This document shows positions 52,629 through 63,061 of a DNA stretch of 64,000 bases, piece after piece; within the stretch, counting starts at the first letter, position 1; each line of letters starts with the position of its first letter. A program made the translations under genes and the position numbers. The notes beneath the pieces are model-generated. The model saw only the letters and a list, made by a program, of their open reading frames with translations. It was not told where the DNA came from and did no database searches. The stretch comes from an uncultured Clostridia bacterium (GTDB taxonomy: Bacteria; Bacillota; Clostridia; TANB77; CAG-508). Location of the stretch: assembly GCA_947649935.1 (NCBI GenBank), contig CANSTR010000003.1, positions 22,661 through 86,660 on the forward strand, read 5' to 3'.

Positions 52629-54957
52629 CTATATAACCTCATTTAATTTTGTTGTCATCAATTTATAAAGTTCGGTGTCTTTTGGAAATTTATTTACAAA
52701 AGGTATTAGCGAATTTCCTATTTTTAATAATCCGTGTCCTGCCTCTACATTAGTTATAAAACTTAATTGTTGGTCTGATATATTTAATAGCTTTGCAAGT
52801 TCTGCTCTGTCTGTGCTTGCCTGATTAAGCATTATAATCAATTCACTATTTGCAAGCATTGTTCTTGCTAAATCACTTCGTAATAAATCTTCTACATTTT
52901 GCGTAATACCTGTGCAACAAGCTCCATACTTTCTAACCCTTTTCCACAAAGTAAAAAGGAAGTTAGCTGAATATTCATATTGAAATAAAAGATATATCTC
53001 GTCAATATAAATATATGTGCTTCTTCCTTTTTGTCTGTTTGCTGTTATTCTATTGAAAATACTGTCTAGTATAACTAACATTGCAATAGGTTGTAATTGT
53101 TTTTTTAGTTCTAATATATTGTAACAAACTAACCTATTATGAATATTTACATTTGTTTGTTTTGCAAAAGTGTTCAAACTACCATTACTAAATAATTCTA
53201 TTGCTAATGCTACATCTTTTGCCTCTTTCTCATTTTGTTTTAGTAGTTCTTCTCTAAAATCTTTTAATGTTGGTGGCTCTCCCTCATAGTCATTATCTTG
53301 ATATTTTTTATATACATTTGCCGTACATCTATCAATTATTGACCTTTGTTGTGGCTCTAATGCTTTTCCCATCAATTGTTCACATAGTGAAAGCACGAAC
53401 TCCGATTTTAATACTATCGGATTCGCATTATCTCCATAAAATTTATTCATATCCATTGCGTTTATATGATTTTTACTTGTTGAAGATATTTCTACAAGCT
53501 CTCCTCCAAGTTCTTTTACAAGTCCTGCAAATTCATTTTCTGGATCAATAATTATTATATCTGCGTCTTTTTCTTTTAGCATTATTGAACTTATTTCTTG
53601 TTTAGCTGTAAAACTCTTTCCACTTCCAGAAACTCCAAGTATAAAACTGTTTCCGTTCAATAATTGTTTTCTATCTAGCAATATCATATTTTTAGAAATT
53701 GCATTTTGTCCGTAATATATTCCGTTTAGGGTGCTGTACCTCTTGTACTTTGAATGGCATAAATACTGCTAGACTTTCTGTTGTTAGTGTTCTTAATGTT
53801 TCTATTGTTTCAATTCCAATAGGTAGTGTTGTGTTAAGTCCGTCAAGCTGTTGAAATCTTAATATACCAAACTGACACAAATTCTTTCTAGCTGTTGTTA
53901 ATATTGCCTCTGTTGTATTTTCTAGTTCTTTTTCTGTGTCTGCTATAAATACAACTGTAATTAGTCCTAAAAACATACGCTGATCTCGTGTCATCAAATC
54001 ATTCAAGAAATCTCGTGCCTCTTGTTCCTGCTGTTCCATATCAAATGGAACTGACGCAAGGAAATTATTATTCTCACTTTGTTTCCTTATATAATTAGCT
54101 TTATTTGTTTCTACTCCTAACAATATTCGTTCTGCGTCTTTTATTGCCTCATCTGTTGCTACTGGCGATATATCTATTGTTAATGTTAAGTTTTTACTAA
54201 TGTCTGTTAGCTCTGCTATCATACTGTCTTTTATAAATGAGGCATACTCTTTTAAGAATATTACTCTGCCGAATTTATCTCCCATTTTGAAGTAGTCCTT
54301 TTTGAACTCAAAACTGTCTGGACATATATAGTCTTTGAAACTGTGTCCTTTTTGCATATTGTCTATCATATCAAAATTAAAACTACTTTCCTCTCCTATT
54401 CTATAAAAGTTGTGTAGCATTTTTAATCTTTCGTTTGAATCTAACTCTATGCAAGCTGAATTTAACTTTTTAAAATGTTTATTTAAGTCTACTGCTATTC
54501 TTCTGAAAGCTGTTCGTGCCTCCTCCAAGTTTTTCTTTTTAATAGTTATTGTTATATACTTTTCTTGCACAATTCCATTGCTTGTTTTTGCTCCCTCATC
54601 TATTAGCCTATTATATTCATTTCTTAATCTATCAAGTTTGTCTTTTTCATTTTCTATTTTAATATTGTTCTCTATATTCTGCTCATTCATTTTGCTATTT
54701 AATATACTAATTTTTACAAGCATTTCACACTCAAAAGAATTAAGTATTTGCATATAGTCTAAAAACATTGCCTCTTTATCTTCCTCGCTTGCTACAATAT
54801 AGTTAATATCTGTAAATTTAAAAGTTTTGGAATATTTGTTTTTACCCACTAAAAATACTCCATCTCTCCATATTCTTTTTACTGGTATGACATCTTGCAC
54901 ACCCTTTGGAATTATATATTTTTCCTTATCTTTTTTGAATAAATCAATTATTTTCAT
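52629..54957 (-). CDS. VirB4-like conjugation ATPase; joined by a +1 shift at CGG
   Basis: FKVQEVQHPK-(C)G-IYYGQNAISKNMILLDRKQLLNGNSFILGVSGSGKSF. Confidence 0.9.
53722..53724 (-). other. in-frame CGG +1 site, virB4 (AAA CGG A)
   Basis: +1 gives GIYYGQNAISKNMI. Confidence 0.9.
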
Positions 54958-55009
54958 AAATCCTACCTCCTTTTAAGAGGTAAAATCTCAATACTGTTTT
55001 TCTTTAATT

Positions 55010-55423
55010 TTATTTATTATCTATTTTTGTTTTCTTTTTGCTCTTTTTCCTTTTCTTGTCTTGTTTTACTTTTTTAGCTTTCTTCTTGCCTTTTTCACAT
55101 TGCCTATACATATCCAAATATAGATTATTAGGTTTAAATGTCAGTTTTTTCGATGTTAATATCTCTGACTTAACCCAAGCTATAAAAAACTTCTCTGCTG
55201 TCATTCCATTGTATTTTACAAATCCTAATAACGCAAAAGGAACTGCACCTGCCATACATAGCCACGATACAGTTCCTGTATTATTGAATATTGGTTTTGT
55301 TATAAAATATATTCCTACTGCTACAATACAAGCTAATGCCGAACATACAAATTGCCTCATTGTTAAGCCAAAGAATATATTTTCTTTGTACTGCCTTATT
55401 TCCTTATTTATCTTAACTTCCAT
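55010..55423 (-). CDS. PrgI family protein
   Basis: EVKINKEIRQYKENIFFGLTMRQFVCS. Confidence 0.85.
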   Translation of the reverse strand: MEVKINKEIRQYKENIFFGLTMRQFVCSALACIVAVGIYFITKPIFNNTGTVSWLCMAGAVPFALLGFVKYNGMTAEKFFIAWVKSEILTSKKLTFKPNNLYLDMYRQCEKGKKKAKKVKQDKKRKKSKKKTKIDNK

Positions 55424-55429
55424 AAGTGA

Positions 55430-56536
55430 TTATCTCTCCTTTTCCTTTGATTTCTTTTGCTTTTTCATTACTTGTTCAACAAACTCTTTTTTATTTTCTA
55501 CTGTTTCTCTAACTTCGTCATTTACACTTGTTTGCAACTTAAATGTATCTGCTAAATTTCCTCCTGCTTTTACTTTTTCAAAATCTTCTTTTGCTTTTTT
55601 CAAATCATCTCCATAATAATAGCCATATCCCCAGTTTACTTTTTTATCATCTACCTCATAATGAAAAGCTACAATATATTCTTTTGTTCCATCTTTAAAT
55701 TGATGTTCTACAAGTGCTACTTTATCATTATTTCTTTCTCCTGTTTCAAGAATACATTTATTATCTTTTTCTAAATAGCATAGATATTCACTTTGTATGA
55801 TTTCTTTATTATCTTCAAGCCATTCTCTCAAACTATCATAAGTGGATCTCCACGCATTTTTATAATAATCTGTTTCTATAAACTTTTTAGCTAAATAATT
55901 ACAAAAATCATATACATTGTCGCATTCGTCTTTTTCCGATTGACTTAATTTATCATTTAATAAATCATAGCCTAAACAAAATGCTATATAACTAACTTCA
56001 CTTTCTTTTTGATATTTTTCTTGTGGAAGTTGTACTTGCCCATTTTCTATTTTTATATAATCTGTTTTTTCATTGTAATATTGCATTATATCTGTTAAAT
56101 TTGTATTTAATTTTTCACAAATAGTTTTTTTATCAATTCCATTATCTTTACAGTATTTTAGATATTTTTGTAGTCCTAGTTTATGAGTAAATTCTTCTAT
56201 ACCTATATCCTCAACTTGATACCATATACCAGAATGAAATTCTAAACTCATAAATCCTATTTCGTATTCATTTTCTAAATGTGCAAAAACATCATCATCT
56301 ATATTGTATGCCCAGTCTAATGCAGGATTTATTTCATTATCTTTTAATGTTACCTCATACAATTCATTATTCTGGTCATTTATTATAGCAATAGAATGTT
56401 TTGTATTTTGTTTATTTACTAATACATACTCTATTTTTGCATTAGTAAACTCTTTACTTCTTGCTAACTGATTAACTTCATACATTATATTGTCAACAGT
56501 TTCTTTCTCCATTAGTTTTTTCCTCCTATCTTTCAC
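55430..56536 (-). CDS. hypothetical ICE protein
   Basis: ORF in the transfer operon. Confidence 0.55.
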   Translation of the reverse strand: MKDRRKKLMEKETVDNIMYEVNQLARSKEFTNAKIEYVLVNKQNTKHSIAIINDQNNELYEVTLKDNEINPALDWAYNIDDDVFAHLENEYEIGFMSLEFHSGIWYQVEDIGIEEFTHKLGLQKYLKYCKDNGIDKKTICEKLNTNLTDIMQYYNEKTDYIKIENGQVQLPQEKYQKESEVSYIAFCLGYDLLNDKLSQSEKDECDNVYDFCNYLAKKFIETDYYKNAWRSTYDSLREWLEDNKEIIQSEYLCYLEKDNKCILETGERNNDKVALVEHQFKDGTKEYIVAFHYEVDDKKVNWGYGYYYGDDLKKAKEDFEKVKAGGNLADTFKLQTSVNDEVRETVENKKEFVEQVMKKQKKSKEKER

Positions 56537-57362
56537 ATACTCTTTGTTTTTTCAATTCTTTTTTTACGCTATCATAGATTTTATCTAAATATTCAAACAT
56601 TGTTTGGCTACACCTTTTGTTGCTAGTAGCTTTAAAAAATCCCTTTTTGGTTTTAAAATTATAATCTGTAAGCCTATTATTGATAAATCCCTGTGTTGCA
56701 AGTGGAATTTTTATATCATATTCTTTAGCTAAAAAAAGCACACAATTTTGTGTGTCTGGAGTAAATTTATATTCATTATCTTTATAAAATTTAAAATCAA
56801 ATATTTTTATTGTTTCTCCTTTGTATATATTTTGCTTTATTTCTTTTAATTGCCTTTTAAATTCTGTATTTACTTGCTTTACTGTTTCTCTTTCCTGTTG
56901 TTTTCTTGCTTTTAATTCTTCTTGTTCTGCTCTTTTATTTTCTGCAATATATTCTTCTCTGCTATTTTTAGCCATATCATACATATTAGGAAAATGTTTA
57001 GAAATATATGCTAGTTCACATTTATTGAAGTAATTTTTTCTTTCAATTTTTCTTGTAAAGAACTCTTTTAAATCAAATGTAGATAGCTTTTCTATAACAT
57101 GATCACAATAGTTTTTACTTTCTGTTAGCGTACTGTCTATACTAGCACTAATAAACTTTTTGAGCTCAATTCCTGCTATATTCATTTTCCAATATTCATT
57201 GTCTTTATCTTTAAATAAATACTCTTGCCCATAACTTCCCACTTCTGTTTTCAATACAGCTATTTCTGTTCCATTATAATTTACTTTTGCAACTCTCTTA
57301 TTTGCCTTTTTTAACTCATTATCTTCTATAAGCCATACTGTTTCTATATTGGTTTGTTCCAT
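56526..57362 (-). CDS. hypothetical ICE protein
   Basis: ORF in the transfer operon. Confidence 0.55.
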   Translation of the reverse strand: MEQTNIETVWLIEDNELKKANKRVAKVNYNGTEIAVLKTEVGSYGQEYLFKDKDNEYWKMNIAGIELKKFISASIDSTLTESKNYCDHVIEKLSTFDLKEFFTRKIERKNYFNKCELAYISKHFPNMYDMAKNSREEYIAENKRAEQEELKARKQQERETVKQVNTEFKRQLKEIKQNIYKGETIKIFDFKFYKDNEYKFTPDTQNCVLFLAKEYDIKIPLATQGFINNRLTDYNFKTKKGFFKATSNKRCSQTMFEYLDKIYDSVKKELKKQRVCER

Positions 57363-57368
57363 AGGTTA

Positions 57369-57656
57369 TCATCTGCTCCTTTCCTGTTTCTTTTCTTCTT
57401 TTTCTGCAATTTTTATCATCTTTTTCAATTCCTCTGTCAATACATTTTTAGGTACTGAAGGATTTGACATTTCTAATTGCCAATTTATCTCTCCAATTAT
57501 TTCGTCAATAAATTGTTTTCTAGTTGTAGTCTTTGGTAGATACCCCATCCCATCTTCAAAATGTATCTTTTTTGCTATTTCGTGCAAGTCTTTATTTCCT
57601 TTGATGTCTTCTATCAATATATAATTATCTTTAGCATTTTCACTCATAGCTTTCAC
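57369..57656 (-). CDS. hypothetical ICE protein
   Basis: ORF in the transfer operon. Confidence 0.5.
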   Translation of the reverse strand: MKAMSENAKDNYILIEDIKGNKDLHEIAKKIHFEDGMGYLPKTTTRKQFIDEIIGEINWQLEMSNPSVPKNVLTEELKKMIKIAEKEEKKQERSR

Positions 57657-57999
57657 AACCTTTCTCTAGTCTGGTATTTCTGTCTTTATTTAATAATTTA
57701 TACTTTTTTATGCCGTTTGGTGTAATTTCATAAATTGCTACTTTTTTGCCTGTATATTGACATATTTTCTTGTCTTTTGCTTTTACTAAACCCATTTTTT
57801 CTAACTCTGTTAGTCGTGGTGCTGTGTAATTTCGTTCTGCATTAGGTATTAATTTTAATTCAAACAATTCAACTGCTATTTCTTTTGCTGTTTTATTTCC
57901 TTTTATAAGTCTATTTAGTATTTGTTCATATCTCATTTTCTTTTTTAACTGTATATCTTCAAAACTTAATTGTCTTGTTTGGTGTGTTATTGTACTCAT
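57640..57999 (-). CDS. winged-helix-like regulatory protein
   Basis: APRLTELEKMGLVKAKDKKICQYTGKKVAIYEITPNG. Confidence 0.5.
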   Translation of the reverse strand: MSTITHQTRQLSFEDIQLKKKMRYEQILNRLIKGNKTAKEIAVELFELKLIPNAERNYTAPRLTELEKMGLVKAKDKKICQYTGKKVAIYEITPNGIKKYKLLNKDRNTRLEKGCESYE

Positions 58000-58019
58000 A
58001 TACTTTTCCTACCTTTCAT

Positions 58020-58859
58020 CTATAATCCCATCATTTCACGCACAACTCTGTCGCTCATTTTTATAGTTCCTACAAGTACCAACATATTGAAAACTAGCTC
58101 TCCAATATAGCTCCATACTTGCGTTGCAACAGGTGCGTTCATATCAACTGCTGGTGGTGTGGACGCAAATAGTGAAAATATAATACAAGAAAGCACAATA
58201 ATTGCTCCCTCCATACATACTGAAGTATAAGATTTTATAAAGCTCTTTGCCACGCTTTGTGATGGCTCTCCTGCCATTGCTGAAAGTGGAATTGGTGCTA
58301 TTGCTGTGTATAAATAAAGTTTGAAAAACCTACCATAAACACTCATTATCATTACAAAAGAAAGTACAGTTATAAATAGTCCACCAATAATCGTAATTGC
58401 CCATAGTGGAATACTCTCGAAAAATCCGGCAACTTTCTATTGCTGAAATTATTTCTGGAGGTATAACTGTACTTGTGCTATTTCCAAAACCTGCCGAACT
58501 CATTATTGTAGAACTTATGCCCTGTACTATCTTAAATATTGCAAGCATTAAGTCTAGTCCATAAACTACTATTGTATATGCTATTGCAAATCGCAAGAAC
58601 AATTTGAATGCGTGTTCTGGCTTTTTTACTTCTGAAAATGAATTACAAGTTTTGATTACTCCTGCTAAAAAGAATATTACAAGTAATGCTAGTCCGTATT
58701 GCTTGTACTGCTCCGTGTATATTAGTAATTACATTCCATATACCACCGACCTTTAAAATTTTCTGGTGTTTGTGAAACTAACTGCCATATCTCGCCTAGT
58801 TTCCCATTCCAAGTATTGATTGCATTTTGTAGATTACCTACAATCCAATTATCACTCAA
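58020..58859 (-). CDS. TrbL/VirB6-like membrane protein; joined by three +1 shifts at CGG, TTG start
   Basis: MSDNWIVGNLQNAINTWNGKLGEIWQLVSQTPENFKG-G-GIWNVITNIHGAVQAI-G-LALLVIFFLAGVIKTC...AIESC-G-FFESIPLWAITIIGGLFITVLSFVMIMSVYGRFFKLYLY. Confidence 0.85.
58426..58428 (-). other. in-frame CGG +1 site 3, trbL (TGC CGG A)
   Basis: Frame-0 with ORF start 58602; enters ORF 58020-58352. Confidence 0.9.
58694..58696 (-). other. in-frame CGG +1 site 2, trbL (ATA CGG A)
   Basis: In frame after site 1. Confidence 0.85.
58746..58748 (-). other. in-frame CGG +1 site 1, trbL (GGT CGG T)
   Basis: Frame-0 from TTG 58859. Confidence 0.85.
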
Positions 58860-58923
58860 ATTTATCGCCTCCTATATTTTTTATAGGAGGGCAATATCTC
58901 TTTTATTGTTTTTCTTCAATTTT

Positions 58924-59238
58924 CTAACCTAAAATTAGTTCTAGTATTTGTTTTGCAAAAGCTATAATTACTCCACCTGCAAGCGTCATAAATCCGTTAG
59001 CACGCTGACTTGGATCGTGTGATTTTATAGCCATACCAACTTGCACAATTCCCCATAATAGCAAAATTGCACCTATTGCACCTATAATTTGGTACATAAA
59101 GTTTTTTAGATTATTGATGACAGCTAATGGGTCATCTGTTGCAAATACTGTATTGTTTCCAACTAATAATACAGCTCCAACTGTAAAAATTTTCATTCCT
59201 ATACTTAATAATTTTTGTTTACTTATTTTCTTTTTCAT
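58924..59238 (-). CDS. Maff2-like small membrane protein
   Basis: AVINNLKNFMYQIIGAIGAILLLWGIVQVGMAIKSHDPSQRANGFMTLAGG. Confidence 0.8.
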   Translation of the reverse strand: MKKKISKQKLLSIGMKIFTVGAVLLVGNNTVFATDDPLAVINNLKNFMYQIIGAIGAILLLWGIVQVGMAIKSHDPSQRANGFMTLAGGVIIAFAKQILELILG

Positions 59239-59295
59239 AAAAAATTCCTCTCTTTCCGAGAGGGCATATTTATCTTATTTTGTTTTTCTTCAAGA

Positions 59296-61110
59296 TTAGT
59301 TATCTTTTTTAGATTCTTTCATAAAGTATTCATCTATTTCTTCATCAATTAAGATTTCATAATTTCTTATATCTTTATACTCCTTGCATTTAATATCACT
59401 TGCATTGGTATCTATTGATATAGTAGCAATAGCATTTTTTGTATTGCCGTGAATATAAGGTTTGTACCCTCCATCTTCTGTTAGTTTGATGTTAGGGTGT
59501 GCAAAAGTGTTATATTTTAAATCTATTATTGGTCTTTCTCCTCTTATAAATAGAAGAGCATATTTATTATCTAACATTCTGACTTCATCTGGTGTCATTA
59601 ACTCCCTACCTGCTATTTGGTAGTTTGTACTATAACTTCCAGAATGTCCTGTGCTTTTTCCGATAGGTGTTTGTATCAATAGTTTCTTTGCCGTAGGAGT
59701 TCGCTGATATACTTGTGTGTGGACTGCTCATTTCCGTCCGTAAGTATAAGAGTTCATCACAATTTCCGAACAATACTTTCCCATTGTTTCTCGAACAGCG
59801 TTTTTAATTGTGCAAGGTTTTGTAATATTATAGAAACTGATACCCCTCTTGAACGCATTGTTGCTAAAATCTTGTCAAAATCATCTGGTAAGCTAACATT
59901 GGCGAACTCGTCCATTATAAAATGAACATTTATCGGCAATGCACCTTTGTATTTATGGTCTGCAATATAAAATAATTGCTGAAATATTTGTGTATATAGC
60001 ATTGAAACAATAAAATTAAATGATGTGTCATTGTCTGGTATTAACGCAAAAAGTGCGACTTTCTTTTCTCCAATACTTGCAAGCTCCATTTCGTCCTCCA
60101 TTGTTAAGTTTGCTAAATCTCGCAAATTAAACTTTTCTAACCTAGAGGCTAATGTGATTTGAATTGATTTTAGTGTTTTTGCTGAACCAGAATGATAGCT
60201 CCTATAATATTTTAATGCTATATGCTGTGGGTTTATTTCTTCTATCATTTTAAATAGTTCGTCTAATGGACTTTCGTATTCGTCATCATCTTCTTTTACA
60301 TCTCCTGCCCTCAATAATTCTAGCACCATATCAATTTTGTTCATACTCTGGAGCTTCATATTTCAACAAAAAGATTAAAGACATAAGTAACATTGAGGCT
60401 GATGTGTCCCAGAATGGATCGTTGCTTTGACTTCCGTTTTGGTGTTGTACTCTTAAACAAATTCGTTACAAGTCTTTGAACATCATTGTCAGTTTTTAGG
60501 TACTTAAACGGATTATAACCATAACTTAAATTCATATTGATTAGGTCTAACACTTTCACTTCAAAACCTTTTTGTTCTAACATATACCCTGTATCTCTTA
60601 AAATTTCGCCCTTTGGGTCTAAAATGATATATGAATTGTTAGAGGCTTGTAATAAATTCGGTTTTGCATAAAACAATGTTTTACCTGCACCGACTTCCGT
60701 CCAATTACTAATGTATTAAGATTTCTTCTGTGTTTTTTAGCATTTAGTCCTAGTCTTATATCTTGTGTTAGTATTCTGTTTTCGCTTTCTGGTAGTTGCT
60801 TGTATTTTTTATTGATTTCTCTTGTATTTCCCCATTTAGCTGAGCCGTGTTCCTTACCTTTTTTATAATTCTTTCTAGTTGAAAAATATGCTCCTATTCC
60901 TATAAAATAACAAAATAAAAAAATAAGAACAGTCTTTATACTATTCTCTACAATACTTATTTTAAATGGTGTGTTTAGTGCTACTGGCAACTCATTTATT
61001 ATTTTTGCAAGTCCTCCGTCTAATAATGGTGCTACTAAAAGTGCAAGCCATATAACAGGTATTATTCCAATAATAGTTAGTATTACATATATTCTATTAT
61101 CTTGTTTCAT
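59296..61110 (-). CDS. VirD4/TraG type IV coupling protein; joined by eight +1 shifts at CGG and one at TGA
   Basis: Restores Walker A NTLVIGGSGAGKTLFYAKPN, TTPKGSQSNDPFWD, ESIVGNCDELLYLGGNEQSTHKYISELLGKETIDTNTYGKSTGHSGSYSTNYQIAGRELMTPDEVRMLDNKYALLFIRG. Confidence 0.9.
59660..59662 (-). other. in-frame CGG +1 site 8, virD4 (TAT CGG A)
   Basis: +1 gives GKSTGHSGSYSTNYQ. Confidence 0.9.
59691..59693 (-). other. in-frame CGG +1 site 7, virD4 (CTA CGG C)
   Basis: +1 gives GKETIDTNTY. Confidence 0.9.
59734..59736 (-). other. in-frame CGG +1 site 6, virD4 (GGA CGG A)
   Basis: second Gly of YLGGNEQST; back-to-back with site 5. Confidence 0.9.
59738..59740 (-). other. in-frame CGG +1 site 5, virD4 (TTA CGG A)
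   Basis: first Gly of YLGGNEQST. Confidence 0.9.
59766..59768 (-). other. in-frame CGG +1 site 4, virD4 (GTT CGG A)
   Basis: +1 gives GNCDELLYL. Confidence 0.9.
60434..60436 (-). other. in-frame CGG +1 site 3, virD4 (AAA CGG A)
   Basis: +1 gives GSQSNDPFWD. Confidence 0.9.
60690..60692 (-). other. in-frame CGG +1 site 2, virD4 (AGT CGG T)
   Basis: Walker A, two codons after site 1. Confidence 0.9.
60697..60699 (-). other. in-frame CGG +1 site 1, virD4 (GGA CGG A)
   Basis: Walker A. Confidence 0.9.
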
Positions 61111-61306
61111 CTCTATCTCCTTTTTTTCGGTGGAATATTCCCTTTTGCTTTTTAGATGGTGCTTTCGCAACTTTTATAATAACTTTATCTATTAAGTCTG
61201 TTTCTTTTTCTTGCTGTCTTAATTCATTTTTCATACTTAATAGAGAATTTATTATAATTGCATAAACTATTCTGTCCATTTCAACTACTCTTTTTTCATC
61301 TTCCAT
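61097..61306 (-). CDS. hypothetical small ICE protein
   Basis: ORF overlapping the virD4 start. Confidence 0.4.
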   Translation of the reverse strand: MEDEKRVVEMDRIVYAIIINSLLSMKNELRQQEKETDLIDKVIIKVAKAPSKKQKGIFHRKKGDRDETR

Positions 61307-61314
61307 AGAACTTC

Positions 61315-62202
61315 CTACCTTTCGTATTCTCTATTAGTTTTATTTCTGTTTTGCATTCCTACATCTCTGTCCATTCCCTCTGCTAGTATTTCAAAGCATT
61401 CTCGACCTTTTCCTAATTCTGCTTTTACTTCTTGTGGTGTCATCTGTTTTAATTCTTCTGGTATTCTTTCAAAATTAAAATCTTTTGTTGGTACTCCATA
61501 TCTTTTACATATCATATATGCAACACTTTCATTTTTAAAGTTGTTTAGTTCTGAATCTGCAAAAGATAATGTGTGAATACTTGCAATTTCTCTTACTAAC
61601 CCTTTTATCGTTTGCTCTACTTCTGCTTTTTCTGATACTTCTATCACTCTCTTGTCTGCATTAAAATTAACTAACTTATTATTAGAAGAATTTTCTACTA
61701 TTGTTACTTCAACTGGCGACATAGACAATACAGCTTTCATTATACTTTCCTTTGAAAATGGTACTGTATTTAGTTGTCTTTTTACTCTCATATCTGAAAT
61801 ATCATATACATTTTTAGGATTATAACTTTGTGCCTCTGTTCCATCATCTCTTTCGTAAATATCTCCCTGTTCTAATATAATTATTTTGTTTGGTTTTCCT
61901 GCAAAATTTATATTATCTTTTTTCCACCCCTCTGCGTCTTTTAGTTGTGTAGCCTTTGGGTTTTGTGCTGTTACAAGTAGTGCATTTCCTACTGAATAAG
62001 TTGGAAATTTACTTTGCACATTTAAGTAGGTTTTATAAAGTTCTCCACTTTCTGTTATTTTTGTTGCCATTTCATCTTGTGTGTTGTATGCAAATTCTCT
62101 GTCTTGTTGTTTTCCTTTTCCCCATTCTTCTTTGTTAAATTCTTCTTTGCTATTTTGCACATTATTAACTGCACTTTTTATAATATCGTTTATCATACTC
62201 AT
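61315..62202 (-). CDS. ArdC/LtrC-like ssDNA-binding domain protein
   Basis: YLNVQSKFPTYSVGNALLVTAQNPKATQLKDAEGWKK. Confidence 0.6.
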   Translation of the reverse strand: MSMINDIIKSAVNNVQNSKEEFNKEEWGKGKQQDREFAYNTQDEMATKITESGELYKTYLNVQSKFPTYSVGNALLVTAQNPKATQLKDAEGWKKDNINFAGKPNKIIILEQGDIYERDDGTEAQSYNPKNVYDISDMRVKRQLNTVPFSKESIMKAVLSMSPVEVTIVENSSNNKLVNFNADKRVIEVSEKAEVEQTIKGLVREIASIHTLSFADSELNNFKNESVAYMICKRYGVPTKDFNFERIPEELKQMTPQEVKAELGKGRECFEILAEGMDRDVGMQNRNKTNREYER

Positions 62203-62206
62203 AAAC

Positions 62207-63061
62207 TTATTTGCTCCTTTCCTTTTTTCTATTTTTCTTTTTAGGCTGTTTGTGTTTTGTTTCCTTTGATTTTTCTTGTTTTGGTGTTTCTTTTGTTTCT
62301 TCTTTTGCCTTTTGCTGTTCTTTTTCTTCTCTCTGCTTTTTTATCGTGTCTAGCTTTTCCATTATTGATGGCTTTTCTTCCTTTTTAGTCCCCTCCGTCT
62401 TTTCGTTTGCTTTCGATAAATTCTCTGATGGAACTTCTTTCTCCGTAACTGGAATGTTACTGGGGTTGGTGTTCTCATTTTCCTCCTTATTGTTTTGTTT
62501 TTTCATTAGCTTATTTAGTAAATCTTGTGATGTATTTTTTTCTTGAATCTCTTTTTGAATTTCTGTTTTTTCTTTTGGTGCTTGTGTAGGATTTTCCTTT
62601 TCTGCTTTTTCTATTACTTCGTCTAATTTCGATTGTTCAACTGTTGTTAAGTTATAATTTTCTACTATTCTATTGACTAAAACTGCGTCATCTTCCTTAA
62701 CTACAATATCAATAACACCATCTTTATTTACATTGCCTTTTAGATATATTGCACTATATGGAATTTTGTATTTTTTAGCACCTTTTTTAAAGTCTTCTAG
62801 GTTTTCTTTTTTAATACTGAATATTTTAAAACTGCCCTTACTTTTTAGCATTTTATTTAGTCCTACTTTACCTGTTTTGTGTTCGTTTCGCTCTTTTGAC
62901 ATAGCATATAACATTACTGCTACTTCTTTTGCCATACTTCCTGTTAGTTTTGCTACAACTTCAAATCCCTCTAAACTTAATCGTACCATTTCTTCGGCAC
63001 TATCACTTGATGTACTCATAGTCTTTTTTCTCCTTTCCTTTTTGTATTTGTTCTTTCTCAT
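62207..63061 (-). CDS. DUF3801 (PcfB-like) conjugation protein
   Basis: EEMVRLSLEGFEVVAKLTGSMAKEVAVMLYAM... Confidence 0.8.
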   Translation of the reverse strand: MRKNKYKKERRKKTMSTSSDSAEEMVRLSLEGFEVVAKLTGSMAKEVAVMLYAMSKERNEHKTGKVGLNKMLKSKGSFKIFSIKKENLEDFKKGAKKYKIPYSAIYLKGNVNKDGVIDIVVKEDDAVLVNRIVENYNLTTVEQSKLDEVIEKAEKENPTQAPKEKTEIQKEIQEKNTSQDLLNKLMKKQNNKEENENTNPSNIPVTEKEVPSENLSKANEKTEGTKKEEKPSIMEKLDTIKKQREEKEQQKAKEETKETPKQEKSKETKHKQPKKKNRKKERSK

